NCBI GenBank assembly: GCA_025453315.1 | Contig: JALOQQ010000004.1 | Span: forward strand, 1 to 25,807 | Length of the DNA stretch: 25,807 bases | Source: Planctomycetota bacterium | GTDB lineage: Bacteria; Patescibacteriota; Patescibacteriia; Patescibacteriales; UBA12465 | Direction: 5' to 3' | Shown: piece by piece, positions 1 to 6,501 of the stretch | Layout: each line of letters starts with the position of its first letter | Numbering within the stretch: position 1 is the first letter of the stretch | Notes under the pieces: model-generated | Told to the model about the DNA's origin: nothing | The model's database searches: none | What the model saw: the letters and a program-made list of their open reading frames with translations, nothing else | Position numbers and translations under genes: made by a program

Positions 1-6
1 AAATTA

Positions 7-56
7 TTTTTAGTGTTATAAATCGTAAGAATTAAGTTTTTTTAATGTTATAAACC
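7..56 (+). promoter_or_regulatory. Duplicated extended -10 element upstream of the first gene
   Basis: An 18-base motif occurs twice in direct orientation, at 7-24 and 39-56, with two mismatches. Each copy contains TGTTATAAA, which reads as an extended -10 (TG, one base, TATAAA; boxes at 17-22 and 49-54). No convincing -35 box precedes either copy. A start about 7 bases after the second box would leave a leader of roughly 25 bases before the ATG at 85. The repeat is seen directly; the promoter role is inferred. Confidence 0.35.
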
Positions 57-84
57 AAGATAGTGGTTAAAAACTTTCAATATT

Positions 85-1326
85 ATGAGTCAGAGACATT
101 GGCGTTTTATAATTAAAACCGTTTTCCTTATTTGTTTACTGTTGATTTTAGTTTGGGGTGGCGCCTTTTTTGCAGTTCGTTTTAATTTAACTAATACTAA
201 AGGCGAGATTGATAAAAATAATAATTTTTATCAAAATTATTATAATGAGATGGAGCGTCAGGCTGGCGGATTAAGCCAAGTTGATCCTGAGAAGTTAGAA
301 TCAAAAAAAACTTGGTCCGAAGAAGAGTTAGAAAAAATGAAATTAACTGAAATTTCAGAACAATTAAAAAATTTAAGTGGAGTTTCTCAGCAATTACAAG
401 AATGGCAGAAAATAAAACAAATCGAATTGTGTCAGATTGATGCCCTGGGTTCTGTTTATCCAGTTAATGCGGTTAATATTTTAAATGTTTTTAGTAATAA
501 TTATCAGCATCGTTTAATTGAGGAAATGTTGTTCACGGCAGATTTGCGTTTAAAAAATAACCCTGAATTTCAAAATAAATTAACCGCTTGTACCGATAAA
601 GATAATAATCCAGACAAAGAAGACTGGCTTAATAAATATAAAGAAGAAGATTTGTTTAATAGATATAAAAACAAGAAAGGGTCTAATTTATTCTCTTGGT
701 CGAATGATGAAAATTGGGAAGTAATAACTAAAGCAGTTTTAAAAGATAAAGAGGTTTTAGAATTAGTAGCCGCTAGGGTCGGCATTAAACCACGCTTAAT
801 TGTCTCTGTTTTAATTGTTGAGCAATTACGCCTTTATCACACCCAAAGAGAATTGTTTGAAAAATTTTTTAAACCTTTAAACATCTTGGCTGATGCTAAT
901 AAAATGGCTTGGGGTGTTATGGCTATTAAGGAAAAAACAGCTTTAGAAATAGAAAAGGGATTAAAAGATTCTAATAGTTCTTTTTATTTAGGCAAGGAAA
1001 ATGAAAAAGTTTTAGATTTTAATACTAACGATGTTAGTAAAGAACGTTATGATCGTTTAACTAGTAGGGAACATTATTATTCCTATCTTTACGGTGCTTT
1101 GTTTTTAAAGCAAATCATAAACCAGTGGCAATTGGCTGGCTATGATATTGGTAAGCGTCCAGAAATTTTAGCTACTATTTTTAATCTTGGCCCCTCTAAA
1201 TCAAAACCTAAGGCTGAGCCCTTAGTAGGAGGATCGACTATCAGTATTGGTGAAGAAAATTATACGTTTGGTGGTTTGGCTCATGAGTTTTATTATTCTG
1301 GTTTGATGCCGGAATTTGCTTATTAA
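85..1326 (+). CDS. Membrane-anchored protein with diverged lysozyme-like region
   Basis: 413 residues. Residues 9-31 form one strong N-terminal membrane helix after a basic start (RHWR), so the rest probably faces outside the cytoplasmic membrane. Residues 40-120 are charged and helical. From about 230 the pattern recalls lysozyme-like or lytic transglycosylase folds: a hydrophobic helix ending in Glu246 (VSVLIVEQ), then WGVMAIKEKTA at 276-286 in place of the usual G-x-MQI-x-x-TA motif, and ILATIFNLG near residue 370, resembling the late helix of DUF1402-type proteins. If the fold is right, Glu246 would be the catalytic acid and the substrate peptidoglycan. Similarity is only by motif spacing, so this is inference. 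It is monocistronic, ending at a bidirectional terminator. The ATG at 85 has no Shine-Dalgarno sequence. Confidence 0.6.
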   Translation: MSQRHWRFIIKTVFLICLLLILVWGGAFFAVRFNLTNTKGEIDKNNNFYQNYYNEMERQAGGLSQVDPEKLESKKTWSEEELEKMKLTEISEQLKNLSGVSQQLQEWQKIKQIELCQIDALGSVYPVNAVNILNVFSNNYQHRLIEEMLFTADLRLKNNPEFQNKLTACTDKDNNPDKEDWLNKYKEEDLFNRYKNKKGSNLFSWSNDENWEVITKAVLKDKEVLELVAARVGIKPRLIVSVLIVEQLRLYHTQRELFEKFFKPLNILADANKMAWGVMAIKEKTALEIEKGLKDSNSSFYLGKENEKVLDFNTNDVSKERYDRLTSREHYYSYLYGALFLKQIINQWQLAGYDIGKRPEILATIFNLGPSKSKPKAEPLVGGSTISIGEENYTFGGLAHEFYYSGLMPEFAY

Positions 1327-1344
1327 TTTTATTAATAAAAAAAT

Positions 1345-1376
1345 AAAAAAAAGGTCACCGCTCGGATGACCTTTTT
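1345..1376. terminator. Bidirectional intrinsic terminator
   Basis: A run of A (1345-1352) leads into GGTCA-CCG, a CT loop, CGG, one bulged A and TGACC, followed by TTTTT (1372-1376). The flanking A and T runs also pair, and each strand has a T tract after the stem. It sits between convergent genes and serves both. Confidence 0.85.
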
Positions 1377-1452
1377 ATTAATGTTTTTAAGTGTAAAATT
1401 TAATTACCAAAAAAGCATTAATATTCTTTTAAACAATGGCAGACTTTTTGTT

Positions 1453-2031
1453 TTAGTAAATCTTTAAGTAATGAAATGAAAGATAACTTATTCCTTCCTG
1501 ATTTTTCATTTCTAAAATATTAGTTAAATCATTAGGGAAATCATCTTTAAAGGTTAACATTAAACTTTTTATCATCTGATAATATTTTTCTTTATAATCA
1601 TCAGATAAATATGGAAAAAAATAAAAAATTAATTCTTTCTTGTGAGGTAAAGAAATATTTTGAAAGAAAGTGTCCCAGAAGTAATTTGCTATTAATGGTG
1701 CATAATTATTATGCTTTTGCCACATTAGTTCATATAAAAGAGTAATGTTGGCGTCAGAACAAATCATAGAATCGTCGGGTTGTGGCGGAAAAAATAAAAA
1801 GTCAAATTGTTTATCAAAATCACTATCATCGGTATTAATTTGTTTTTCTCTATAAAAAAATAGAGCATCCTCTATTATTCTTTGGATCTTTTCTTGGTGA
1901 GTGACTTGACTGTTTTCTAACTTATTTATAAATTCCGTTATACAAGACTTTCTAATAGTTTCGTGACGCATCATAATTCTTAATCTGGGATTGCTGAAAA
2001 AATTCTCTGTGATTTCCTGTAGTTCTGTCAT
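1453..2031 (-). CDS. Hypothetical protein divergent from hrcA
   Basis: 192 residues from the ATG at 2031. A TTG 11 codons upstream (2064) would extend it, but ATG is preferred because every other gene here uses it and the extra residues look like translated leader. The protein is soluble with no signal peptide or membrane helix, rich in Asp, Phe, Tyr and Lys, and mostly helical in character. No family was recognised. It has a good sigma70-like promoter of its own (2083-2111), about 12 bp from the CIRCE operator of hrcA, so stress-linked expression is possible. It ends towards the shared terminator at 1345-1376. Confidence 0.6.
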   Translation of the reverse strand: MTELQEITENFFSNPRLRIMMRHETIRKSCITEFINKLENSQVTHQEKIQRIIEDALFFYREKQINTDDSDFDKQFDFLFFPPQPDDSMICSDANITLLYELMWQKHNNYAPLIANYFWDTFFQNISLPHKKELIFYFFPYLSDDYKEKYYQMIKSLMLTFKDDFPNDLTNILEMKNQEGISYLSFHYLKIY

Positions 2032-2082
2032 TTTTTTAAATTTTAATTGAACAAAAGAAAACAAAATTTAACTTATTTTTGT

Positions 2083-2111
2083 ATAATAAATCTCTCTAAT
2101 TTATTTGTCAA
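2083..2111 (-). promoter_or_regulatory. Promoter of the gene divergent from hrcA
   Basis: On the minus strand, consensus TTGACA (2111 to 2106) is followed after 17 bp by TATTAT (2088 to 2083). The predicted start near 2076 leaves a leader of about 45 bases before the ATG at 2031. The CIRCE element starts 12 bp behind the -35 box. Confidence 0.65.
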
Positions 2112-2123
2112 TAAAATACTTGA

Positions 2124-2150
2124 TTAGCACTCTATTGACATGAGTGCTAA
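2124..2150 (+). promoter_or_regulatory. CIRCE operator (HrcA binding site)
   Basis: TTAGCACTC (2124-2132), nine bases, then GAGTGCTAA (2142-2150): an exact match to the CIRCE consensus TTAGCACTC-N9-GAGTGCTAA. The -35 box TTGACA (2135-2140) lies in the spacer, so bound HrcA would block RNA polymerase. No second CIRCE was found upstream of grpE, hsp20, dnaK or dnaJ. Confidence 0.96.
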
Positions 2151-2162
2151 CTATGCTATAAT
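2135..2162 (+). promoter_or_regulatory. hrcA promoter, extended -10
   Basis: TTGACA (2135-2140), 16 bp, TATAAT (2157-2162), with TGC just upstream of the -10. Both hexamers match the sigma70 consensus exactly. The predicted start near 2169 gives a leader of only about 15 bases before the ATG at 2184. Confidence 0.88.
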
Positions 2163-2183
2163 AAAAAATAAGTTAAATAATTT

Positions 2184-2894
2184 ATGGCTTTAGACGAACG
2201 CAAAAAAACAATTTTAAAGGCTTTAATAAAAGAGTATATTAAAACGGCAGTACCGGTTAGTTCTGGTGTTTTAGTAGAAAAATATAAAATTAAAGCTTCC
2301 CCGGCGACTGTCAGAAATGACCTAACTGTTTTAGAAGATGAAAATTATATTTTTCAGCCTCATACTTCGGCTGGTAGAGTTCCAACAGAAAAGGCTTACA
2401 GTTTATATTTAGCAGAAATTAAACCCGTAACCTTAAAAGATGAAGAACGAAAAGCGATTAAAGAATTGGTAAAGAATCTTAAAGGTGAAGAGGAAAATGA
2501 TGAAGCAGTTTTAAAGCAGGTAGCTAAGCTTTTAGCTAAATTATCTGATAATGCTGTTTTTTGGGCTTTTTCTAAACATAATTTATATTATACCGGTGTC
2601 TACAACTTATTACATCAACCTGAGTTTAAGCAAGAAAATTTAATTTATAATATTTCGGCTATTATTGATCGTTTAGATGATATTGTGTCAGAAATTTTTG
2701 ATAGAGAACGCGACGGTTTAAAAGTAGAAGTCGGAACCACTAGTCATTTTGGTGATTTTTGCAGTACTATTCTCTTAAAATATCGCCGCTCTAGTCATCC
2801 TAGTATGTTTGGTATTTTGGGTCCTTTACGTATGGACTATGAGAAGAATATTGCTTTAGCTGAATATATTAAAAAATGTTTGGAAGAAAAATAA
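2184..2894 (+). CDS. hrcA: Heat-inducible transcription repressor HrcA (short form)
   Basis: 236 residues, against about 340 for typical HrcA. Residues 1-75 are the winged helix-turn-helix: recognition helix ATVRNDLTVLED (41-52) and the diagnostic wing PHTSAGRVPTEKAY (59-72). The rest keeps the HrcA C-terminal pattern (a DDIVSEIFD stretch, then SHPSMFGILGPLRMDYEKNIALAEYI near the end) but lacks the roughly 100-residue inserted dimerisation subdomain of longer members. HrcA represses heat-shock genes by binding CIRCE, and a perfect CIRCE covers its own promoter, so autoregulation is very likely. grpE follows after 116 bases with no terminator, so the two are probably co-transcribed. The identification is firm; whether the short form needs GroEL for activity, as in Bacillus, cannot be told. 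Confidence 0.95.
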   Translation: MALDERKKTILKALIKEYIKTAVPVSSGVLVEKYKIKASPATVRNDLTVLEDENYIFQPHTSAGRVPTEKAYSLYLAEIKPVTLKDEERKAIKELVKNLKGEEENDEAVLKQVAKLLAKLSDNAVFWAFSKHNLYYTGVYNLLHQPEFKQENLIYNISAIIDRLDDIVSEIFDRERDGLKVEVGTTSHFGDFCSTILLKYRRSSHPSMFGILGPLRMDYEKNIALAEYIKKCLEEK

Positions 2895-3010
2895 GATAAA
2901 ATAAAAAATAAAATAAATAAATAATAAAACAAGAGAGAGTAGCTTAATAAAATAGACTATAATTAATTAAATTTAAATTTAGATTAAAAGAATATAAGAT
3001 TTAAAAATTT

Positions 3011-3691
3011 ATGAATGAAGAATTGCAAAATAATCAAGAAATTAAAGTTAATGGAATTTATCAACATTACAAAGGTAAAGAATATAAAATATTACGTTTA
3101 GTAAAAGACTCTGAGACTCAAGAAGATAAGGTTGTTTATGAGGGGTTGTATGAAGATCATCCTATTTGGATAAGAAGTTTAGCAGAGTTTACCGAAATTA
3201 TTGAAGAAAATAATGAAAAAAAACCGCGTTTTGCCTTATTACGTGAAGAAAAGGAAGAAGACTATAAAGATCAATATTTAAGAGCTTTGGCAGATTATCA
3301 AAATTTACTTAAACAAAATACTAAAGAAAAAGAAGAATTTTATAAATATGTTTTAGCTAGTTTTTTGGAAGAAATTATCCCAGTTTACGATAATTTAAAA
3401 TTATCAATTGCTAATTTAAGCGAAGTCGAAACCAAAAATCCTTGGGTGGAGGGAGTGAAATATGTTTTACAGGAATTTAAAAGAATTATGGAGGAGCGAG
3501 GAGTTCTTGAAATTAAGACTATTGGTGAAAAATTTGATCCTAGTACTATGGAGGCTATTAGTGGTCAAGGAGAGATTGTTACTAAGGAGGCTAGGGCTGG
3601 TTATAAATTAAATAATAAAGTAATTATTCCGGCAAAAGTAATTTTAGAAGAAAAAACAGAAGGTAAAGCAGAAGATGAGATAAAAAACTAG
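3011..3691 (+). CDS. grpE: GrpE nucleotide exchange factor with N-terminal DUF1653 domain
   Basis: 226 residues in two parts. Residues 15 to about 75 match the DUF1653 pattern: a G-x-Y-x-HYKG start, an SETQEDKVVYEGLYE core, a W-I-R segment and a closing RF. Residues from about 83 are GrpE: a charged helix with YLRALADYQNLLKQ, the IIPVYDNLKLSI segment and the C-terminal beta domain with GEKFDPSTMEAISG. GrpE releases ADP from DnaK and works as a dimer in the cytoplasm. Here DUF1653 replaces the usual disordered acidic N-terminus. A frame error joining two genes is unlikely because the reading frame is continuous and there is only one start. The GrpE identity is secure; what DUF1653 does is unknown. 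TATAAT at 2958-2963 could be a weak internal promoter. Downstream hsp20 appears to be a separate unit. Confidence 0.93.
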   Translation: MNEELQNNQEIKVNGIYQHYKGKEYKILRLVKDSETQEDKVVYEGLYEDHPIWIRSLAEFTEIIEENNEKKPRFALLREEKEEDYKDQYLRALADYQNLLKQNTKEKEEFYKYVLASFLEEIIPVYDNLKLSIANLSEVETKNPWVEGVKYVLQEFKRIMEERGVLEIKTIGEKFDPSTMEAISGQGEIVTKEARAGYKLNNKVIIPAKVILEEKTEGKAEDEIKN

Positions 3692-3694
3692 AAC

Positions 3695-3741
3695 GAATAA
3701 TAATACCGAATAATACTGAATAATAATTAAAATTTTAATTA
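3695..3741. repeat. Short AT repeats and 18-bp palindrome before hsp20
   Basis: GAATAATA occurs three times (3695-3702, 3708-3715, 3718-3725), followed by the perfect palindrome TAATTAAAATTTTAATTA (3724-3741). It lies upstream of hsp20, about 60 bases from its start. It could be an operator or only AT-rich drift. No clear -35/-10 pair was found in this gap. Confidence 0.4.
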
Positions 3742-3801
3742 GAATCTTTGTAGCTATCACACTTTCTTAGAATGTTGTTTTACTACAAGGAAAATAAAAT
3801 T

Positions 3802-4242
3802 ATGTCATTAATAAAATGGACTCCATTTTTGGAAGGCAACTCTTTTGATGACATGGAGCAAATGTTTTCCAATTTGGTTTCTCGAGATAATAATAATCAT
3901 TTAGGATTTACGCCCGCAATAGATATGTATGAAGATAAAGAGGCGGTTATTGTAGAAACTCAGTTAGCCGGTATTGATCCAGAAAAAGTAACTATTTCTA
4001 TTGAAAATGACACACTTTCAATTAAAGGAGAAAGTGAAAAGAAAAGCGAAGTTGAAGAAAAAAATTATTATCGCAAAGAAATAAGAAGAGGTAGTTTTTA
4101 TCGCAGTATCCCTCTTCCGGCCCATGTTTTAGGAGATAAAGCTAGGGCTATTACTGAAGACGGAGTATTAAAAATTAGTATTCCCAAAGCTCCAGAGACT
4201 AAACCCAAAACTATTAAAATTGAAAGTAAGAAGAGCAAATAA
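3802..4242 (+). CDS. Small heat shock protein, Hsp20 / alpha-crystallin family
   Basis: 146 residues from the ATG at 3802. An upstream in-frame ATG at 3772 adds ten residues, but MSLIKWTPF is the usual start for this family and an AAGGA lies about 12 bases before 3802. The alpha-crystallin domain covers about 40-130: PAIDMYEDKEAVIVETQLAG, then the DTLSIKGES strand, and the A-x-x-x-DGVLKISIPK signature (G121-K129). The lysine-rich tail lacks a clear I-x-I/V motif except near TIKIES. It is an ATP-independent holdase that keeps unfolded proteins soluble for DnaK/DnaJ/GrpE, encoded on both sides. It ends at a bidirectional terminator, so dnaK has its own promoter or depends on read-through. Confidence 0.93.
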   Translation: MSLIKWTPFLEGNSFDDMEQMFSNLVSRDNNNHLGFTPAIDMYEDKEAVIVETQLAGIDPEKVTISIENDTLSIKGESEKKSEVEEKNYYRKEIRRGSFYRSIPLPAHVLGDKARAITEDGVLKISIPKAPETKPKTIKIESKKSK

Positions 4243-4270
4243 AAAACCTCTTCACGAGGAAAAGGTTTTT
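4242..4270. terminator. Bidirectional terminator after hsp20
   Basis: AAAAACC-TCTT, loop CACG, AGGA, a short A bulge and GGTTTTT. A runs upstream and T runs downstream make it work on both strands. On the plus strand it ends hsp20; on the minus strand it would end a transcript carrying the tRNA-like RNA, about 165 bases after its 5' end. Confidence 0.8.
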
Positions 4271-4288
4271 AAAATGCGGTCATTTAAA

Positions 4289-4387
4289 TCCATACTTAAC
4301 GCTATTACTGTAGCAAGATTAACCATAAGAGTCAATCTGTGGACCCGCGGAGAATTGAACTCCAGAATCTCATTTGTTAAGTATGGA
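4289..4387. repeat. 12-bp inverted repeat around the tRNA-like T arm
   Basis: Read on the minus strand, TCCATACTTAAC (4387 to 4376) has an exact reverse complement, GTTAAGTATGGA (4300 to 4289), extendable by three wobble or AT pairs to 15. The 75-base loop holds the T arm and the 3' acceptor strand. This pairing competes with the D-like hairpin of the tRNA-like fold, and with the acceptor stem it would form a pseudoknot. Confidence 0.75.
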
Positions 4388-4407
4388 CTCGTGACCACAC
4401 CGGGCCC
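4340..4407 (-). ncRNA. tRNA-like RNA with shortened anticodon arm
   Basis: On the minus strand, 68 bases fold as a compact cloverleaf. The 7-bp acceptor stem is GGGCCCG (4407-4401) with CGGGTCC (4347-4341), followed by A as discriminator and no encoded CCA. The T arm has 5 bp, TGGAG/CTCCG, around TTCAATT (4359-4353), an exact T-loop pattern. A D-like stem GTGG/CCAT, extendable to 6 bp GTGTGG/CCATAC, has an 8-base loop without the GG pair. The middle arm is only 13 bases (CTT/GAG around AACAAAT) with no T33 and no clear anticodon. Three pairs are G-U only in this orientation, which fixes the strand. Flanks AATCT and AGATT can extend the acceptor helix. It may be a tRNA relic, a tRNA mimic or part of a larger RNA. 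tmRNA is less likely, as no tag reading frame is visible. Confidence 0.4.
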
Positions 4408-4419
4408 AGATTCACAGTT

Positions 4420-4426
4420 TATAATA
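4420..4426. promoter_or_regulatory. Possible shared -10 for dnaK and the tRNA-like RNA
   Basis: TATAAT on the plus strand (4420-4425) overlaps TATTAT on the minus strand (4426 to 4421). The plus box would start dnaK with a leader near 50 bases; the minus box would start about 7 bases before the tRNA-like 5' end. Neither has a recognisable -35 box, so support is weak. Confidence 0.3.
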
Positions 4427-4482
4427 ATTAAAATGATAAAAAATTAATTAATAATTAAAGTTTAAATAAATAAACAAAAAAT

Positions 4483-6390
4483 ATGGCAAAGATTTTAGGT
4501 ATTGATTTGGGAACCACTAACTCCGCTATGGCAATTATGGAAGGTGGTCAACCAAAAATTTTAGAAAATATCGAAGGTAACCGTACTACTCCTTCAGTTA
4601 TTGCTGCTTCTAAAAGCGGTGAACGTTTAGTTGGTCAAACTTCTAAGAGACAAGCAGTAACTAACCCAGAAAATACTATTTATGCGGTAAAGCGTTTAAT
4701 TGGTCGTCATTTTAATGATGAAGAAGTGCAACGTGATTTAAGTACTATGCCTTACAAGATTATCCAGAGCGGTGAAGGTGTAAAAGTTAAAATGGGTGAA
4801 CAAGAATATACCCCACAAGAAATATCCGCTATGGTTTTGGCAAAATTAAAAGCTGATGCTGAAGCTAAATTGGGAGAAAAAATAACTGAAGCAATTATTA
4901 CTGTGCCAGCTTATTTTGATGATTCACAACGTCAGGCCACTAAGGATGCCGGTAGAATTGCTGGTTTAGAAGTAAAAAGAATAATTAATGAACCAACTGC
5001 CGCCGCCTTAGCTTATGGTTTTGATAAAAAGAAGGGACAGAAGATTGCGGTTTACGATTTGGGTGGTGGTACTTTTGATGTTTCTATTTTAGACATTTCC
5101 GAAGATACGGTTGAAGTAAAAGCTACTAATGGCGATACTCATTTAGGAGGTGAGGATTTTGATAAGCGTATTATCGATTGGATAATTTCTGAATTTAAAA
5201 AAGATCAAGGAATTGATTTGTCTAAAGATACCTTAGCTTTACAAAGAATTAAAGAAGCAGCTGAAAAAGCTAAAATTGAATTATCTACTACCACTGAAAC
5301 TGAAATTAATCAACCTTTTATTACCACCGATGCTAACGGACCAAAACATTTAGTAATGAAAATGAGTCGCGCTAAATTAGAATCTTTAGTGGTTGATTTA
5401 GTAGAAAAGACTATTGCCCCTTGTCGCCAGGCTTTAAAAGATTCTGGTTTTAGCTTGAATGAAATTAATGAAGTGTTGATGGTTGGCGGTATGACCAGAA
5501 TGCCTTTAGTTTTACAAAAAGTTAAAGAGTTTTTTGGTAAAGAGCCAAACTTAACTGTTAATCCGGATGAAGTAGTGGCCTTGGGTGCTGCTGTTCAAGC
5601 TGGTGTTCTACAAGGTGAAGTAAAGGACGTTTTATTATTAGATGTTACCCCTTTAACTTTAGGCATTGAAACTTTGGGCGGTGTAGCTACTCCGGTAATT
5701 GAAAAAAATACTACTATTCCAACTTCTAAGTCTCAAATTTTTTCTACCGCTGCTGATGGTCAGACTAGTGTAGAAATTCATGTGGTTCAAGGAGAAAGAC
5801 CAATGGCTTCAGATAATAAAACTTTAGGTCGTTTTATTTTAGATGGTATTCCTTCTGCTCCTCGTGGCGTTCCTCAAGTAGAAGTTAAATTTGATATTGA
5901 TGCTAATGGTATTTTAAATGTTAGTGCTACAGATAAAGCTACTAATAAACAGCAAAATATTACCATTACTGCTTCTTCTGGTTTATCAAAAGAAGAAATT
6001 GAAAAAATGAAAAAGGAAGCTGAAATGCACGCTGAGGAAGATAAAAAGAAAAAAGAAAACATAGAAATAAAAAATCAAGCTGATGCAGTCGTCTTTACAG
6101 TTGAAAAAATGATTAAAGAATCAGCTGATAAAATGAAGCCGGAAGATAAAAAAGAATTAGAAGAAAAGACTGAAGTTTTAAAGAAAATAAAAGATTCTGA
6201 TCAATATGAAGAAATGAAAAAGAAAATGGAAGAAGTAAATACAGTAGCTCAACGCATTGGTGCTTCTATGTATCAACAGAACCCTAATCCTAGTACTGGT
6301 GAAGCTCAGACTGGAACCAAAGAAACTGAAGGAGCTGATTCGGGAGAAAAGAAAGATGGTGAACCAGTTGAAGGAGAAGTGGTTAAATAA
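4483..6390 (+). CDS. dnaK: Molecular chaperone DnaK (Hsp70)
   Basis: 635 residues, full length. The ATPase domain has the phosphate-1 motif GIDLGTTNSA (5-14), phosphate-2 VYDLGGGTFDVSIL (190-203) and GGMTRMP (335-341), plus NEPTAAALAYG in the connect region. The substrate-binding domain begins near 385 with LLLDVTPLTLGIETLGG, and a helical lid follows to about 600. The tail is acidic and low-complexity, ending EGEVVK rather than the EEVD/EVKD seen in many bacteria. DnaK binds exposed hydrophobic segments and cycles with ATP, DnaJ and GrpE. No CIRCE lies upstream, unlike many HrcA-regulated dnaK genes. The ATG at 4483 has no Shine-Dalgarno. A strong hairpin without a T tract follows the stop. 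Confidence 0.98.
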   Translation: MAKILGIDLGTTNSAMAIMEGGQPKILENIEGNRTTPSVIAASKSGERLVGQTSKRQAVTNPENTIYAVKRLIGRHFNDEEVQRDLSTMPYKIIQSGEGVKVKMGEQEYTPQEISAMVLAKLKADAEAKLGEKITEAIITVPAYFDDSQRQATKDAGRIAGLEVKRIINEPTAAALAYGFDKKKGQKIAVYDLGGGTFDVSILDISEDTVEVKATNGDTHLGGEDFDKRIIDWIISEFKKDQGIDLSKDTLALQRIKEAAEKAKIELSTTTETEINQPFITTDANGPKHLVMKMSRAKLESLVVDLVEKTIAPCRQALKDSGFSLNEINEVLMVGGMTRMPLVLQKVKEFFGKEPNLTVNPDEVVALGAAVQAGVLQGEVKDVLLLDVTPLTLGIETLGGVATPVIEKNTTIPTSKSQIFSTAADGQTSVEIHVVQGERPMASDNKTLGRFILDGIPSAPRGVPQVEVKFDIDANGILNVSATDKATNKQQNITITASSGLSKEEIEKMKKEAEMHAEEDKKKKENIEIKNQADAVVFTVEKMIKESADKMKPEDKKELEEKTEVLKKIKDSDQYEEMKKKMEEVNTVAQRIGASMYQQNPNPSTGEAQTGTKETEGADSGEKKDGEPVEGEVVK

Positions 6391-6407
6391 ATTATTTTCT
6401 CTTTATA

Positions 6408-6438
6408 AAGCACCCTTGTAAAATCTACAAGGGTGCTT
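6408..6438. terminator. Strong hairpin between dnaK and dnaJ
   Basis: AAGCACCCTTGTA (6408-6420), loop AAATC, TACAAGGGTGCTT (6426-6438): 13 perfect base pairs. No T tract follows on either strand, so it may be an imperfect terminator, a transcript stabiliser or a processing site that lets dnaJ be made at a lower level than dnaK. Confidence 0.6.
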
Positions 6439-6467
6439 GATTGAAAAGAAAATTATTATTTTGAAAA

Positions 6468-6500
6468 AAAAGGAAAATTATAAAAAGGAAAATTATTATT
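6468..6500 (+). repeat. Duplicated AAAGGAAAATTAT before dnaJ
   Basis: The motif AAAGGAAAATTAT occurs twice in tandem just upstream of dnaJ. The second copy puts AAGGA (6485-6489) about 12 bases before the ATG, one of few Shine-Dalgarno-like sequences in the window. Confidence 0.5.
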
Positions 6501-6501
6501 T

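Noticed and set aside
4340..4407. Call of a normal tRNA or a tmRNA
   Set aside because: The anticodon arm is too short with no T33 or clear anticodon, and no tag reading frame or long connecting helix was seen for a tmRNA.
4220..4447. 75-codon plus-strand reading frame across the tRNA-like region
   Set aside because: It overlaps the hsp20 3' end and terminator, and its sequence is explained by the RNA fold on the other strand.
6408..6438. Second CIRCE operator
   Set aside because: Ends resemble CIRCE half-sites, but the spacer is 15 rather than 9 and itself pairs, so it is a hairpin.
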